Source: GCA-003244245 sp052390495 (GTDB lineage Bacteria; Actinomycetota; Actinomycetes; Mycobacteriales; Pseudonocardiaceae). From it: 64,000 nt of DNA. This document shows, piece by piece, positions 24,575 to 33,818 of the stretch. A program made the position numbers and the translations under genes. The DNA lies in assembly GCA_052390495.1 (NCBI GenBank), contig JBQTGW010000083.1, positions 1-64,000 on the forward strand, read 5' to 3'. Position 1 is the stretch's first letter. The number at the start of each line of letters is the position of its first letter. The notes below the pieces were generated by a model that was not told the origin of the DNA, ran no database searches, and was given only the letters and a program-made list of their open reading frames with translations.

Positions 24575-26967
24575 AGCACCTCCGGAACCGGCGCCAGGGT
24601 GAGCGATACAACGTCGGCAGCTGTACCCGAGACGGCAATGATCCGACGCCGGTAGCGGCCGTCATCGAGTAGCGCCGCTCCTCGAATGTCGAACTCCGCG
24701 TCGTCACCGACTCGCCAGTACCCCAGTCGCGGCTCGGCCCGGATGTCGACCGTCGCGGACCACGTCTCGACCGGTCGGCCGTAGACGGTGACGCGACTGG
24801 CGGCAGCGGAGTCGAGCAGTGCCTGATCGGCTTCCGAGGCGTTGTCCTGGTCGGTGGTCTCCAGTAGTGGCCATCCGATGTCGACGAGTGTGCCGTTGTA
24901 GGCGTGGCCCACGCGCTTGTCGGCCTCCGATCCGGTCTCCGGGACGGACTCGACGATGGCTGCGGGCTCGCTGCGCGCTGAGCCGGGCACGTAGGAGCGC
25001 ATGGTCATCTCCGATGCGTCGAGATCGAGGGTGATTCCATGCAGCCCGACCCCGTGATCGAACACGTGCCCCGAGGGCATGGCACCGAGATGAGGCTGTC
25101 CGATGCGGACGACCCACTTGATCCATTGACCGCTCGCGTCGGTAGAGAGCATCGGGTCGAAACGCAGGTCGGGGCCGTCTTCCAGTTCGGCGAGCTTACT
25201 GAGCTGCTCCCAGACACCGGCTACCTCACGGCCTGCGTAGGTGTGAGTGACGGTGCCGATCGTGCCCACCGTGGGCAGTAACAAGGGGAGCTCGGCTCCG
25301 CTCCCGAGCACGGCGTGCGAGATCAGCTGGAGTGCGATGTTCGCCAACGTGGTCGGGCCGACTACGACGTCGGCCTGCGGCAGATGCGGCGTGGCCTCGT
25401 AGCCGGGGGCGACGATACGGCGACGTTGCAGAATGGCGGGCAATTCGGCTGCGCCCATCACGACTTCGGCGCTGGCTCCTTCCGAGATCGGCTGAGCGGT
25501 GATCAGTGGACCAGCCCAGACCGCTGCTCCGGCGTAGACGGCGACCAGGCTCATTCGCCACGGGCTACGCACGATCGAGCGAAGTAGCCATCGTGGGTCA
25601 CGGTCGTCCCACGGCCCGAGACCGACAGTGGTCACCGACTCGATAGGTACGGTCACCTTCAACGTGCCGATATCGTTGAGTGGGCATGACCAGCTCAGGT
25701 CGCTGAAGGGCAGCTCGGCGACCACCCGGCCGGTACGAGTCTCCGCCACCAGCAGCGTCCAGACCGGTGGATGGACGGTGAACTGAGCCGGCGGCAGTGG
25801 ACGCGGGACCGGTGGGCCGATGAATACCAGACCCGTGTCGCGCTCGGTCGCCTGCGGAACCTGGACGATGAAGGTGACGAGGCTCACGCCCCGGTCGGTC
25901 TCCTGGGCTCGAAGCAGGACGTAGAGGCGATGCGGTCGGCTCACCGTTGTGATGTCGGACTCGACGGCCCGCTCTAGATGGCGTCGCTTGGCCCGACTGA
26001 CGGTGGTTGCTGAATCGGTCTCGTCGGCTCGCTCAGCGACGTCGGACCGGGTATGCGAAATCGCTGTCGCCGTCTCGGTCGAGCCAGCTCGACCGAGAAT
26101 CACCGTCTTGGCTGCGCGGACCACGATTGCCGAGTCGACTTCCCGAGCGGAAGTCATTCCCTTGAGCGCCGTAATAGCATTGGCCACGTCGATCTCGGCA
26201 CCCGAGATCATCACGACCCTGCGTGCGGGACCGATGACCGTCGCCGTATCGGCTTCCGTGACTTGGCCGGTGGTGTATCTGCGGACCCTGGTGATGACCG
26301 TGGCCGTGTCGATTTCCGTGGCCTGGCCGATTGTGACCGTGACTCCAGCGGCGGGTCGGATCGCGAGCGTATTGACCCGATAGGACGTCGAGGGCGAGCT
26401 GACAAAGACGCCCGGGTCCTCGCTCGCGACGCTGTTGACCCGCCAGGCGTGCGCGACCGTCACGCTCGTGGTATTGGCGACTCCACCGCCCGTGTAGCCG
26501 GCCGGGTACGTGGTGACGCCGCCATTCGTGTTCGCGATGGCCAGCACCGGAATCCACAACGTGGCTTCGATATTCCAGTCAGGCGGGTTGAGTGAGGGCG
26601 GATTGGGCGCGGTACCGACGTTGGTGACATCTGTACCCGCCGCTGGCCCGGTAGTGGCGTGCGCACCGCTGATCCGCATGATGCGCGTGATCGACGTGCA
26701 TGTGGTCGAGGTTGTGATGTTGAAGCCCGACTCGGATGCTCCCGCACGTTTCCAGGCGATAGACAGCACGAATGTGGTGCCGGTCGCGGGAACGTTCAGG
26801 ATGGTCCAACCGGCGGGCCAGCTCGGCGTAGGGGTCGAGGTGCCACTGGTGACACAGACTCCGATCATCACCTCGCCCGGCTGGATGCCGGTCGGAACGG
26901 AGACGGGGTGCGAGGTCGCGCCGGTGCTTTTCAGGGAATCGGTGACAGCGGCGATGGAGACGGCCAT
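24571..26967 (-). CDS. phage tail protein: beta-sandwich, nine 20-aa repeats, hub-like C-terminus
   Basis: The 798-residue protein has three parts. Residues 1-205 are a beta-sandwich of the lectin or carbohydrate-binding look. Residues 213-383 contain nine degenerate repeats of about 20 residues centred on ATEID / VTEAD / ADETD. Residues 385-798 resemble the tail-hub (Gp37-like) region of actinophage siphoviruses (TGRVVAELPFSDLSWSCPLN, IVRSPWRMSLVAVYAG). It probably combines host-surface recognition and tail-tip assembly. Confidence 0.65.
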   Translation of the reverse strand: MAVSIAAVTDSLKSTGATSHPVSVPTGIQPGEVMIGVCVTSGTSTPTPSWPAGWTILNVPATGTTFVLSIAWKRAGASESGFNITTSTTCTSITRIMRISGAHATTGPAAGTDVTNVGTAPNPPSLNPPDWNIEATLWIPVLAIANTNGGVTTYPAGYTGGGVANTTSVTVAHAWRVNSVASEDPGVFVSSPSTSYRVNTLAIRPAAGVTVTIGQATEIDTATVITRVRRYTTGQVTEADTATVIGPARRVVMISGAEIDVANAITALKGMTSAREVDSAIVVRAAKTVILGRAGSTETATAISHTRSDVAERADETDSATTVSRAKRRHLERAVESDITTVSRPHRLYVLLRAQETDRGVSLVTFIVQVPQATERDTGLVFIGPPVPRPLPPAQFTVHPPVWTLLVAETRTGRVVAELPFSDLSWSCPLNDIGTLKVTVPIESVTTVGLGPWDDRDPRWLLRSIVRSPWRMSLVAVYAGAAVWAGPLITAQPISEGASAEVVMGAAELPAILQRRRIVAPGYEATPHLPQADVVVGPTTLANIALQLISHAVLGSGAELPLLLPTVGTIGTVTHTYAGREVAGVWEQLSKLAELEDGPDLRFDPMLSTDASGQWIKWVVRIGQPHLGAMPSGHVFDHGVGLHGITLDLDASEMTMRSYVPGSARSEPAAIVESVPETGSEADKRVGHAYNGTLVDIGWPLLETTDQDNASEADQALLDSAAASRVTVYGRPVETWSATVDIRAEPRLGYWRVGDDAEFDIRGAALLDDGRYRRRIIAVSGTAADVVSLTLAPVPEVL
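25819..26331 (-). repeat. coding repeats: nine ~20-residue units
   Basis: The acidic core recurs at residues 216, 236, 256, 274, 295, 314, 334, 354 and 373 of the tail protein (spacing 18-21), with basic residues between. The regular spacing suggests a beta-solenoid or string of hairpins. Confidence 0.7.
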
Positions 26968-26980
26968 GGGCGGTCCCCCC

Positions 26981-27445
26981 CTACGCCGTGGCGCGGAAGA
27001 AGCCGGTCGAGGCGATCTGCGCGGTCAAGTCGCTGCCATCGGTGGTGGCGCTGAAGTCGTGGTAGGTCAGGGGGACGATCGCGCTGTCGGTGCCCGCGCC
27101 GGTGTCCGCGTCGTAGCAGATCAGGAGCTTGCCCAGAGTGTTGTTGACCGTGCCACCGGCCGCGGTCCAGGTCTGGTCGGGAAGGTCGGCGTCGACCAGA
27201 TTGGCGGTGTTGTCGACGGTGACGGTGACACCGGTGGTCACGGTCTTGCGGGCGTAGTTGGTGAAATCGGCCTCATCGCTGGCTCCGGCCAGGAGAGCGG
27301 CGAGATCGGTGTAGTCGTTGAGGGTGTCGTCGGCGACCAGATTCGCGCTCTTGAGCAGTATCACGATCAGCGCGTCGAAAGCGGCGGGCAGAGTCGCGTA
27401 ATAGGCTGCCCTACCTCGGGCGATGTTGAAGACGCCATTGGCCAC
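26981..27445 (-). CDS. phage minor tail protein
   Basis: The 154-residue protein starts MANGVFNIARGRAAYYATLP and continues with a Thr-, Val- and Gly-rich beta pattern (GVTVTVDNTANLVDADLPDQ, AIVPLTYHDFSATTDGSDLT). This form is typical of small virion surface proteins next to tail fibre genes. Confidence 0.65.
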   Translation of the reverse strand: MANGVFNIARGRAAYYATLPAAFDALIVILLKSANLVADDTLNDYTDLAALLAGASDEADFTNYARKTVTTGVTVTVDNTANLVDADLPDQTWTAAGGTVNNTLGKLLICYDADTGAGTDSAIVPLTYHDFSATTDGSDLTAQIASTGFFRATA

Positions 27446-27507
27446 AACTTACTCCTTCAGATGCGCGAGACAAGGCGCCATGCACTGGCGACGCCTTGGG
27501 AATTGAA

Positions 27508-28617
27508 TTACTGGACTTCGATGAATCCCTCGATCGTCAGGCGATTGGGGTCAGGAAACCCACCCGAGATATAAGGGGTACCCGTCCCCGCCGCACCTGG
27601 TGAGGTCGCCACCGTGTAGCGATTCAGTCGGCAGTCACTCGCTGAGAGAGGGAAATCGATGTTGATTTCGTTGCTGTTAGCGTAGATCTCTGCCTGTCCC
27701 GCCCAACTCGACAGCGGTGAGGTGACCAACAACCAGGCCAGGAGCCGATTCTGTTCCACGGTACTGGAGAGAAAGCCGGGAGGCAGCCGAGTGTAGATCG
27801 CACCGCTTCCAGCGCCGATCCCCGTACCGGAGGCATTGAACACGTAGCGCAGGAACAGCATCTTGCCGAGCTGGATATAACGACCTACCGCACTGCCCTG
27901 CGAGCCGAGATTGACCGTGCCACCAGCACCGCCTCGGTACGACAGCACCGGAGCGAATTGGTTCCAAGCCGAGGGTGAGGCGATGGTCAGCCAGGTTGAC
28001 GTGGTAGCCAGCCAGGCGTCAAGCTGTCCGGATGCGGCTATCCGGAGGTCTCCGGGGTGAGAGCCCGCTCTCGCCTCGTCGCCCGCCGCGTAACGCACTC
28101 CGCCCACGGCACGAGTCCAGTGGCGCCGATCGGTGATCACAACCGAACCATCGGTGTTCACTCTCGACTCGGCGAGCGGTATAGCGTTAATCGGCGTCGC
28201 TGGCGCTGTGGGCGCGCCGCTCGGGGAGCCGGGCACCACGTCGATGTAGAAACCGGTGTCGGTGTCGCCGTGCTCGGCGGACAGCACCCGAGCCACGATC
28301 AGATCGATCCGGGGATTGGTCGGGGACAGCGCGAGATCGAGCTGGTCGGCGGTGGGCCAGACGCAGCCGTAGGGATAGAACGACGTGGGAACCACACACC
28401 GCCCTGGGGCCACGGACACCTTGGGCGCGCTGGTCGTGCCCACCGAGGTCACAGCCAGCGCTGCATTGCCCGAGTTAGGGATCACCCCGCCTTCGACCGC
28501 GAGGCTCTGCCCCGGCGCCGAAGGGGTCATGCCACCAATGAACGCCCGAGCCTCCGGCGCGCTCAGCCGGTCGGCGATGAACCACGGGTCGACCGTGCTG
28601 ATCACTCGTGTTGCCAT
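27508..28617 (-). CDS. phage minor tail / receptor-binding-type protein
   Basis: The protein has 369 residues. The N-terminal third (ISTVDPWFIADRLSAPEARA ... VSVAPGRCVVPTSFYPYG) matches actinophage minor tail proteins that precede a jelly-roll-like C-terminal domain (FAPVLSYRGGAGGTVNLGSQ, YVFNASGTGIGAGSGAIYTR). The family is common after the distal tail gene. The receptor is unknown. Confidence 0.7.
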   Translation of the reverse strand: MATRVISTVDPWFIADRLSAPEARAFIGGMTPSAPGQSLAVEGGVIPNSGNAALAVTSVGTTSAPKVSVAPGRCVVPTSFYPYGCVWPTADQLDLALSPTNPRIDLIVARVLSAEHGDTDTGFYIDVVPGSPSGAPTAPATPINAIPLAESRVNTDGSVVITDRRHWTRAVGGVRYAAGDEARAGSHPGDLRIAASGQLDAWLATTSTWLTIASPSAWNQFAPVLSYRGGAGGTVNLGSQGSAVGRYIQLGKMLFLRYVFNASGTGIGAGSGAIYTRLPPGFLSSTVEQNRLLAWLLVTSPLSSWAGQAEIYANSNEINIDFPLSASDCRLNRYTVATSPGAAGTGTPYISGGFPDPNRLTIEGFIEVQ

Positions 28618-28621
28618 GCCA

Positions 28622-29534
28622 TCACCACCAAGCTGCGCGTGAGTGCGCCCGCAGGCGGGCGCTGAGTGAGTGGGTCGGGGACCGGAAGGCGAGGGTGGTC
28701 CGCTGACCGGACGGGATCACCGGCCACGAGCCGTCGATGGTCAGCGCGCGGCGCCAGGAAGTCTTCTGATCGAGCAGGACCGACCGGCCGGGCAGATCCA
28801 GCGCGGTGAACTCGTCGCAGTTGATCCAGACGCTGTGATCGGCCGGAACCGCCTCGGTGAACGTGAGAGTGGTTCCGGCGTTGATCACGATGACCGTGGC
28901 TCCGACCGCCAGCGGACCGATCAGCTCCAGAACCGGCGAGATCTCGGCGGTGCCGTGATTGTCGATCGTCACTGTGCCCGGTGAGCCGACTGCGCCCGCG
29001 GGAATGCCGGTGGAGACCGGAGCCGGGATCGGCGCCGGAATGCCGCCGACACCCGGCTCGGGCAGGGGTGTCTCGGTGATCGTCCAGGACTGGTCGTGCA
29101 AGCGTGGGTCGGGTGCGGCCAGCTGCACGGAGCACGTCGTGGAGTACGAGGTGCGGGGCTCGACCAGTACCGCGTCGTCCAGCTCGACCAGGGCCATCCG
29201 GTTGGCCCCAGGGGGGTCGTAGACGACCATCGGATGCAGTCGGCGGGTGTCCGAGCACAGCGCGGTCACCCGCCGCTCGGCAGCCCGCAAGGTCGGCTCG
29301 TCCGGGTGCGGTCGCGGTGAACTCCACCGAGATCGTCCGGGCCGCCCGGAACGATTGCGAGCGAAATGCGCCGTGACCGGCTGGGCGGTCGGTTCGCCTG
29401 ATTCGGGGAGCAGGCGAACCGACCCAGCCCTCCAATCTCGTGCAGATCCACTCCACGCCATCGGCATCGACCGGCTGCGGGCCGCCGGAGACCCGGAATA
29501 ACAATTCCAGACCGTCTAGATAGATCACGCTCAC
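28622..29534 (-). pseudogene. distal tail protein (Dit-like) with +1 frame discontinuity
   Basis: The first 80 residues (MSVIYLDGLELLFRVSGGPQ ... SFRAARTISVEFTATAP) are in one frame. The continuation (TLRAAERRVTALCSDTRRLH PMVVYDPPGAN...) to the stop at 28622 is in the frame one base further on. The change falls at a CCC run at 29304-29306; deleting one C restores a single frame reading TAPDEPTLRAAERR. Possible causes are a real mutation, a sequencing error or programmed +1 slippage at CCC. Dit proteins link the tail tube to the tip, so loss would normally be lethal to the virion. Confidence 0.75.
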
Positions 29535-32500
29535 ACCGAGGCCCCCGTTCGCAGCGCGAAGCGTTGTCGCCGCGCGACCATTTCGGCGATGGCCGCCTCG
29601 CTGTGGTTCTCCCGCGGCTGGACGTAGACGACCCCGGAGGACCCGTCCTGATCGGCTGTTCGGATCAGAGCAGCGGACTGATCAGCAGTCAGTACCGCTT
29701 CGGGTCGGCGAGTGCGGTTGATCGCGACATTGAGACCAGGCATAAGCCAACCACCGTCGTCGTAGTAGTTGTGCGCCTTATGGAAGGCCCATGCGCGACT
29801 CGGCAGGCCATAACGCCCCTCGATATAAGGCAAGCCCCATTCAGCCTGACCGGCGGCAGTGCTCTCGATAGGGCCGTGTAGTGAGGTCATCTTACCGAAC
29901 AGACCTCGGGCGCTCGATTTCGGATTGGCCGCGTTAGGATTCCAGCTCGACTCCTTTTCCACGAGGGCGTCGATCGAAGCCCACTGTGGATTTACATCCC
30001 ATCCGTAACCTTGGGCGATTCCACGCACCTGATCCTTGATCGGACCGGTGCCATCATCGCCACCACCGAAGATGCCACTGACCTTGTTCTTGGCCCATTC
30101 GATGATCTTATCGATGAGGGTGCCTGGAATGCGTTTTATTCCCTCGATCACCTCGGAGCGGCCGAATCGTTCCACGATCGAGTCAATCAGTCGGCGAGCG
30201 GGAGCGAACAGCCCCTTGAGCCAGCTGATCGGGTTGAATCCTCCTCCGCCACCGTCACCACCAACGAACTTGCCACCACTCTGCGGCAGAGACATGTGGG
30301 CGCGGAACTGGCTATGACGTGCCCCGGCCGCGTTGGTGACGAACTTGACCATCGACGGTGAGCCGCCGGACTCCACGTTGGCCCCTGCCAGGGTTCCGGC
30401 CATGTGGCCCGGATCGCCCTTGAAGAATCCGACACCGAAAGCGGAGTCGAGACCTGATGCCCATCCGCTCCACGGAGCTGAGGCTGTGGTGCCAATCCGG
30501 GAGTGTGGATTGCGCTCCATGAGTACGTTGGCGATGGCGGACATGAATCCCGAGCAGTCGAACCCCTTCGGCCCGACACCACCCCAGATATACGGCTTTC
30601 CGTGCTGGCGCCTAGCGAAGTCCAGGCCCTTTTCGACAGGGCCACCGGCAGCGAAATGTGCATAGCGGCCATAGCGCCCACCGGCCGCCTGAAGAGCCTC
30701 GGTCTGCCCCGCATTGAGTGCGGCGAGGAATCCGGAGACAGGCTGCGCTATCTTCTTGCGGATCACCCATTCGCCAGGAGTCAGCAACGCGGGCACATCG
30801 TCCTTGTCGCCGGTGCCGGGTACCTGCCCGCCACCAGCGAACTTGATCTCGTTGATAGCTGGCAGTCCAGGCAGGCCGACCCAGCCCGCAATCTTGTCCC
30901 AGGCTGCCTTGATTCCGTTGTTGTAGATCTCGCGGATCACGAAGTTGACCGGGATCGCCAGGATGCTACGGAGTCGTTCCCACATTCGGCCAATGAAGCC
31001 GACCGTGTTGTCGAACCACCGGCCGAGAGTGTCCAATCCCGCACGTAGTCCGTTAAGGACCGGATGAATCACATTGTCGGCGACGCCCTGAATCCTGTTA
31101 CCGACCGCAGTCATGGCCTGACTGATGCTGTTACGGACCGCGGTGACCACATTGTCCCACAACCGGAACGCGGCGATGAGAACGTTGAGCAGGACCCGTG
31201 TCACCAGGTCACGGAACCATTCAATGGCGTCACCGACGAACCGGAATGCGCCTGTGACGATATCGCGGAACGTCTCGGAATGCTTCCAGGCCAGCACGAT
31301 GATGGCGATGACAGCGGCGATCGCGAGAATCCACCACGTCAGCGGGTTGGCCAGAATAGCGACATTGAGCAGCCACTGAGCGGCCGTCCAGAGAAGCACG
31401 GCGCCACGAATGGCCAGGATACCGATCTTCACCGCACCGAGGCCCAACAGCGCCAGGCCCTTGCCCAGTAGCACTAGGCCGACCCACGCCGTCTTGACCA
31501 CGGAGACCAGGCCGAACACGGTCTTGCCCAGCCAGAGCACGCCGACAGCGGCTAGCGCCACCGTGACGATGAACCGGGTGAGCTCGGGATGAGCCTGCGC
31601 GAAGGCCCCAATCCAGCGGACCGTCTCGCCCACGATCGCGAACAGAGCCGCACCGACCGGCGCCAGGACTTGAAGCAGTCGCCAGAGTCCCACGGAGACC
31701 GTGACGACCCAGCTTCCAAGCATGGCCAGCGTGTCGAAGGCGCGCTGGAACCAGGCGGCCAGCTCGCCAGTAGCCCGTTTGCCTTCCAGCCACGCCGCCC
31801 ATGTCTCGAAGGCTCGTGCGGTGAAGGCGCTGAAACGTTCCAGCAGCGGCAGGGCGGCGATGGTCAGGAGCCGGAAAACGTCGAGCAGCGCGAACCCGGC
31901 CGCACCGAAGTTGCCGATGGCCGCCGTGTTGCCGGTCATGATCGTGGCCAAGTCGGCCTGCCAGGGGCCACTGGCCATCATCTGCGCACCACGGTCGGCG
32001 ACCGCACCGATAGCGAGTGCGGTCCCGATCAGTCCCGCCTTGACCGTGGGTCCAAGCACCGCAAGCCGGGTCATGGCGTTCTGGATCCGCGGCAGCAGCG
32101 CCTCCTGCACGCCGGTCCGAATGCCACGTAGGCCGGGTAGCACCTGACCGTGGATGAACCGAGCGAAGAGCTGGCCGGCTGGAGAGAGCCCAGTCATCGC
32201 CACGGCCACCTTGTCGATGTCGGTCGATGCGGCGCCGGTGTCTCGAATCGCTCTAGTCAGATCATGCTGGGCTTCAATGACGGCAAGCTGCGCGTCGGCG
32301 GTGGACCAGGCGACCTGCTGCTCGGTCAGGGCCAACGCACGGCGTGCGTCAGCCACTTCCCGGATGCCCGCGACTTCGGCCTCACGCAGTGCGGCAGCGG
32401 CGCTGGCGACAGACTCCTGAGTGGCCGCCATCTGCTCGTGGGCGGCCAGGACTCCTGCCGAGCCCTCAACGCCGGTGCGCGCCCATTCGTCGGACTCCTC

Positions 32501-33811
32501 GGTAAGATCGCCCATCCGTTCACGGGCCTGATCCAGGCCCAGCGCGGCTCGGCGCGCCGCCAGGTCGAGCTTGCGCAGGGTGGCGTCGTCGGCTCCGACT
32601 TCCCGGGCGTCGGTCAGTTCGGCGGTGGCCTCTTCCAGGCGTAGCACCGCTTCCTCTTCGGACAATGAAGCGTCACGCAGCGCGAGATCGAGGTCCTCCA
32701 GGGCCTCGTGAGCATCACGGCGGGCACGGGTCAAGTCCTCCTGGGCGATGCGGGCATCGGTCTGAGCCTGAATCAGCGCACGTTCGGCGCCGGCTACCTG
32801 CCGAGCGGCGCTGACCTGAGCGTCGGCCAGTGCCTGACGTGCTGAGCGAACCTGTTCGGCGCCGGTGACGGCGTTTCGGTCGACGGCCTGCTGCACCCGG
32901 TCTAGAGCTTGTTGAGCGCTACGAACCCGTTCAGCGGCAGCTTCTCGTGCCCTGGCTGCCTGGGTCGCCTTAGCGGCTGCCTCCTGGTCAGCGTCACCGA
33001 GAGCCTTCACGGCCGCGCCGATGCCGCTGAACCCAGCGAACAACGCGACGACGCCCTGGCCGACGATGCCGATCGCGGCCGGAATGGCAGCCAGGGCCGC
33101 AACCGCACCGGGGGCGATGGCTCCCAGTCCGGCTACCGCTGCCGTGATCAGTCCGATGAGGGTGAGTGCTCGAGTCAGATTGCCGGTGGCGATAGGCACG
33201 TCGGTGCGGCTCCGGTCCAAACTACGAAGCTGGCGCTGCAGGAGCCCGACACCGATTCGGGCGCGGCCGGTATCGACGTCGACCGTGGGATTGACCCGTA
33301 GCCGGTCCAGGTCGGTCAGGGTGGCCTTGATGTTGCTGATAGCTGCCTTGGTGCGGGCGGCAAACCCGGCGAACCCCCCAGCCGCCAGGGTTGTAGACCG
33401 GTCCAGGGACTGCTGCGTCTTGGTCACCCGGTCCTGGGCGACCGCCAGGTCGTGCTGCCGCGCGGCGAGCTGACTGGTGATGACCTGAAGCTGGCGCCGG
33501 GAGGTTCCCAGCCGTTCCTCGGCGCCCGCCAGGACTGACGCCTTCGTGGTGGCGATCGTGCGCAGCTCGGTGAGCTTGACTTCAGCGACCCGGACCCGCC
33601 CGGCCGCGTCGGCCTCCTTGTCCCGCATGCCGGTGATGCGGTCGGTCAGTTTCTTGACGTCGGCCTCGGCCTCAGCCAGGGACTTCTTGTCGGCCTCGAC
33701 CTTGAGCTGATACGTCGCCTTCGTGCCACGCAACTCACGGGTGATCGTTCTCGCGAAGCCACGCAGGGACGGCAAGACCTGTACGAACGCGGCACCTGCG
33801 GAGTAGGGCAC
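29531..33811 (-). CDS. tape measure protein with two cell-wall hydrolase domains
   Basis: The 1,426-residue protein fixes tail length. The N-terminal half is coiled coil rich in Ala, Arg and Glu (about residues 40-600), followed by several hydrophobic segments (about residues 640-930). Near the C-terminus are an NlpC/P60-like domain (residues ~1060-1180, Cys in FDCSGF about 1086, His in PGHMAG about 1136) and a lytic-transglycosylase-like domain (residues ~1265-1355, catalytic Glu in EKESSWNPNAA about 1287). The hydrolases probably act during DNA injection. Confidence 0.92.
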   Translation of the reverse strand: MPYSAGAAFVQVLPSLRGFARTITRELRGTKATYQLKVEADKKSLAEAEADVKKLTDRITGMRDKEADAAGRVRVAEVKLTELRTIATTKASVLAGAEERLGTSRRQLQVITSQLAARQHDLAVAQDRVTKTQQSLDRSTTLAAGGFAGFAARTKAAISNIKATLTDLDRLRVNPTVDVDTGRARIGVGLLQRQLRSLDRSRTDVPIATGNLTRALTLIGLITAAVAGLGAIAPGAVAALAAIPAAIGIVGQGVVALFAGFSGIGAAVKALGDADQEAAAKATQAARAREAAAERVRSAQQALDRVQQAVDRNAVTGAEQVRSARQALADAQVSAARQVAGAERALIQAQTDARIAQEDLTRARRDAHEALEDLDLALRDASLSEEEAVLRLEEATAELTDAREVGADDATLRKLDLAARRAALGLDQARERMGDLTEESDEWARTGVEGSAGVLAAHEQMAATQESVASAAAALREAEVAGIREVADARRALALTEQQVAWSTADAQLAVIEAQHDLTRAIRDTGAASTDIDKVAVAMTGLSPAGQLFARFIHGQVLPGLRGIRTGVQEALLPRIQNAMTRLAVLGPTVKAGLIGTALAIGAVADRGAQMMASGPWQADLATIMTGNTAAIGNFGAAGFALLDVFRLLTIAALPLLERFSAFTARAFETWAAWLEGKRATGELAAWFQRAFDTLAMLGSWVVTVSVGLWRLLQVLAPVGAALFAIVGETVRWIGAFAQAHPELTRFIVTVALAAVGVLWLGKTVFGLVSVVKTAWVGLVLLGKGLALLGLGAVKIGILAIRGAVLLWTAAQWLLNVAILANPLTWWILAIAAVIAIIVLAWKHSETFRDIVTGAFRFVGDAIEWFRDLVTRVLLNVLIAAFRLWDNVVTAVRNSISQAMTAVGNRIQGVADNVIHPVLNGLRAGLDTLGRWFDNTVGFIGRMWERLRSILAIPVNFVIREIYNNGIKAAWDKIAGWVGLPGLPAINEIKFAGGGQVPGTGDKDDVPALLTPGEWVIRKKIAQPVSGFLAALNAGQTEALQAAGGRYGRYAHFAAGGPVEKGLDFARRQHGKPYIWGGVGPKGFDCSGFMSAIANVLMERNPHSRIGTTASAPWSGWASGLDSAFGVGFFKGDPGHMAGTLAGANVESGGSPSMVKFVTNAAGARHSQFRAHMSLPQSGGKFVGGDGGGGGFNPISWLKGLFAPARRLIDSIVERFGRSEVIEGIKRIPGTLIDKIIEWAKNKVSGIFGGGDDGTGPIKDQVRGIAQGYGWDVNPQWASIDALVEKESSWNPNAANPKSSARGLFGKMTSLHGPIESTAAGQAEWGLPYIEGRYGLPSRAWAFHKAHNYYDDGGWLMPGLNVAINRTRRPEAVLTADQSAALIRTADQDGSSGVVYVQPRENHSEAAIAEMVARRQRFALRTGASV

Positions 33812-33818
33812 GACAAGT

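Noticed and set aside
27474..27510. AAGGCG / CGCCTT pair as a terminator after the fibre gene
   Set aside because: The stem is only 6 bp with a long loop, and the next gene continues the same operon.
28602..29534. 310-residue frame taken as one intact tail protein
   Set aside because: After residue 80 the sequence becomes Arg/Gly/His-rich and loses similarity; the true continuation is in the adjacent frame.
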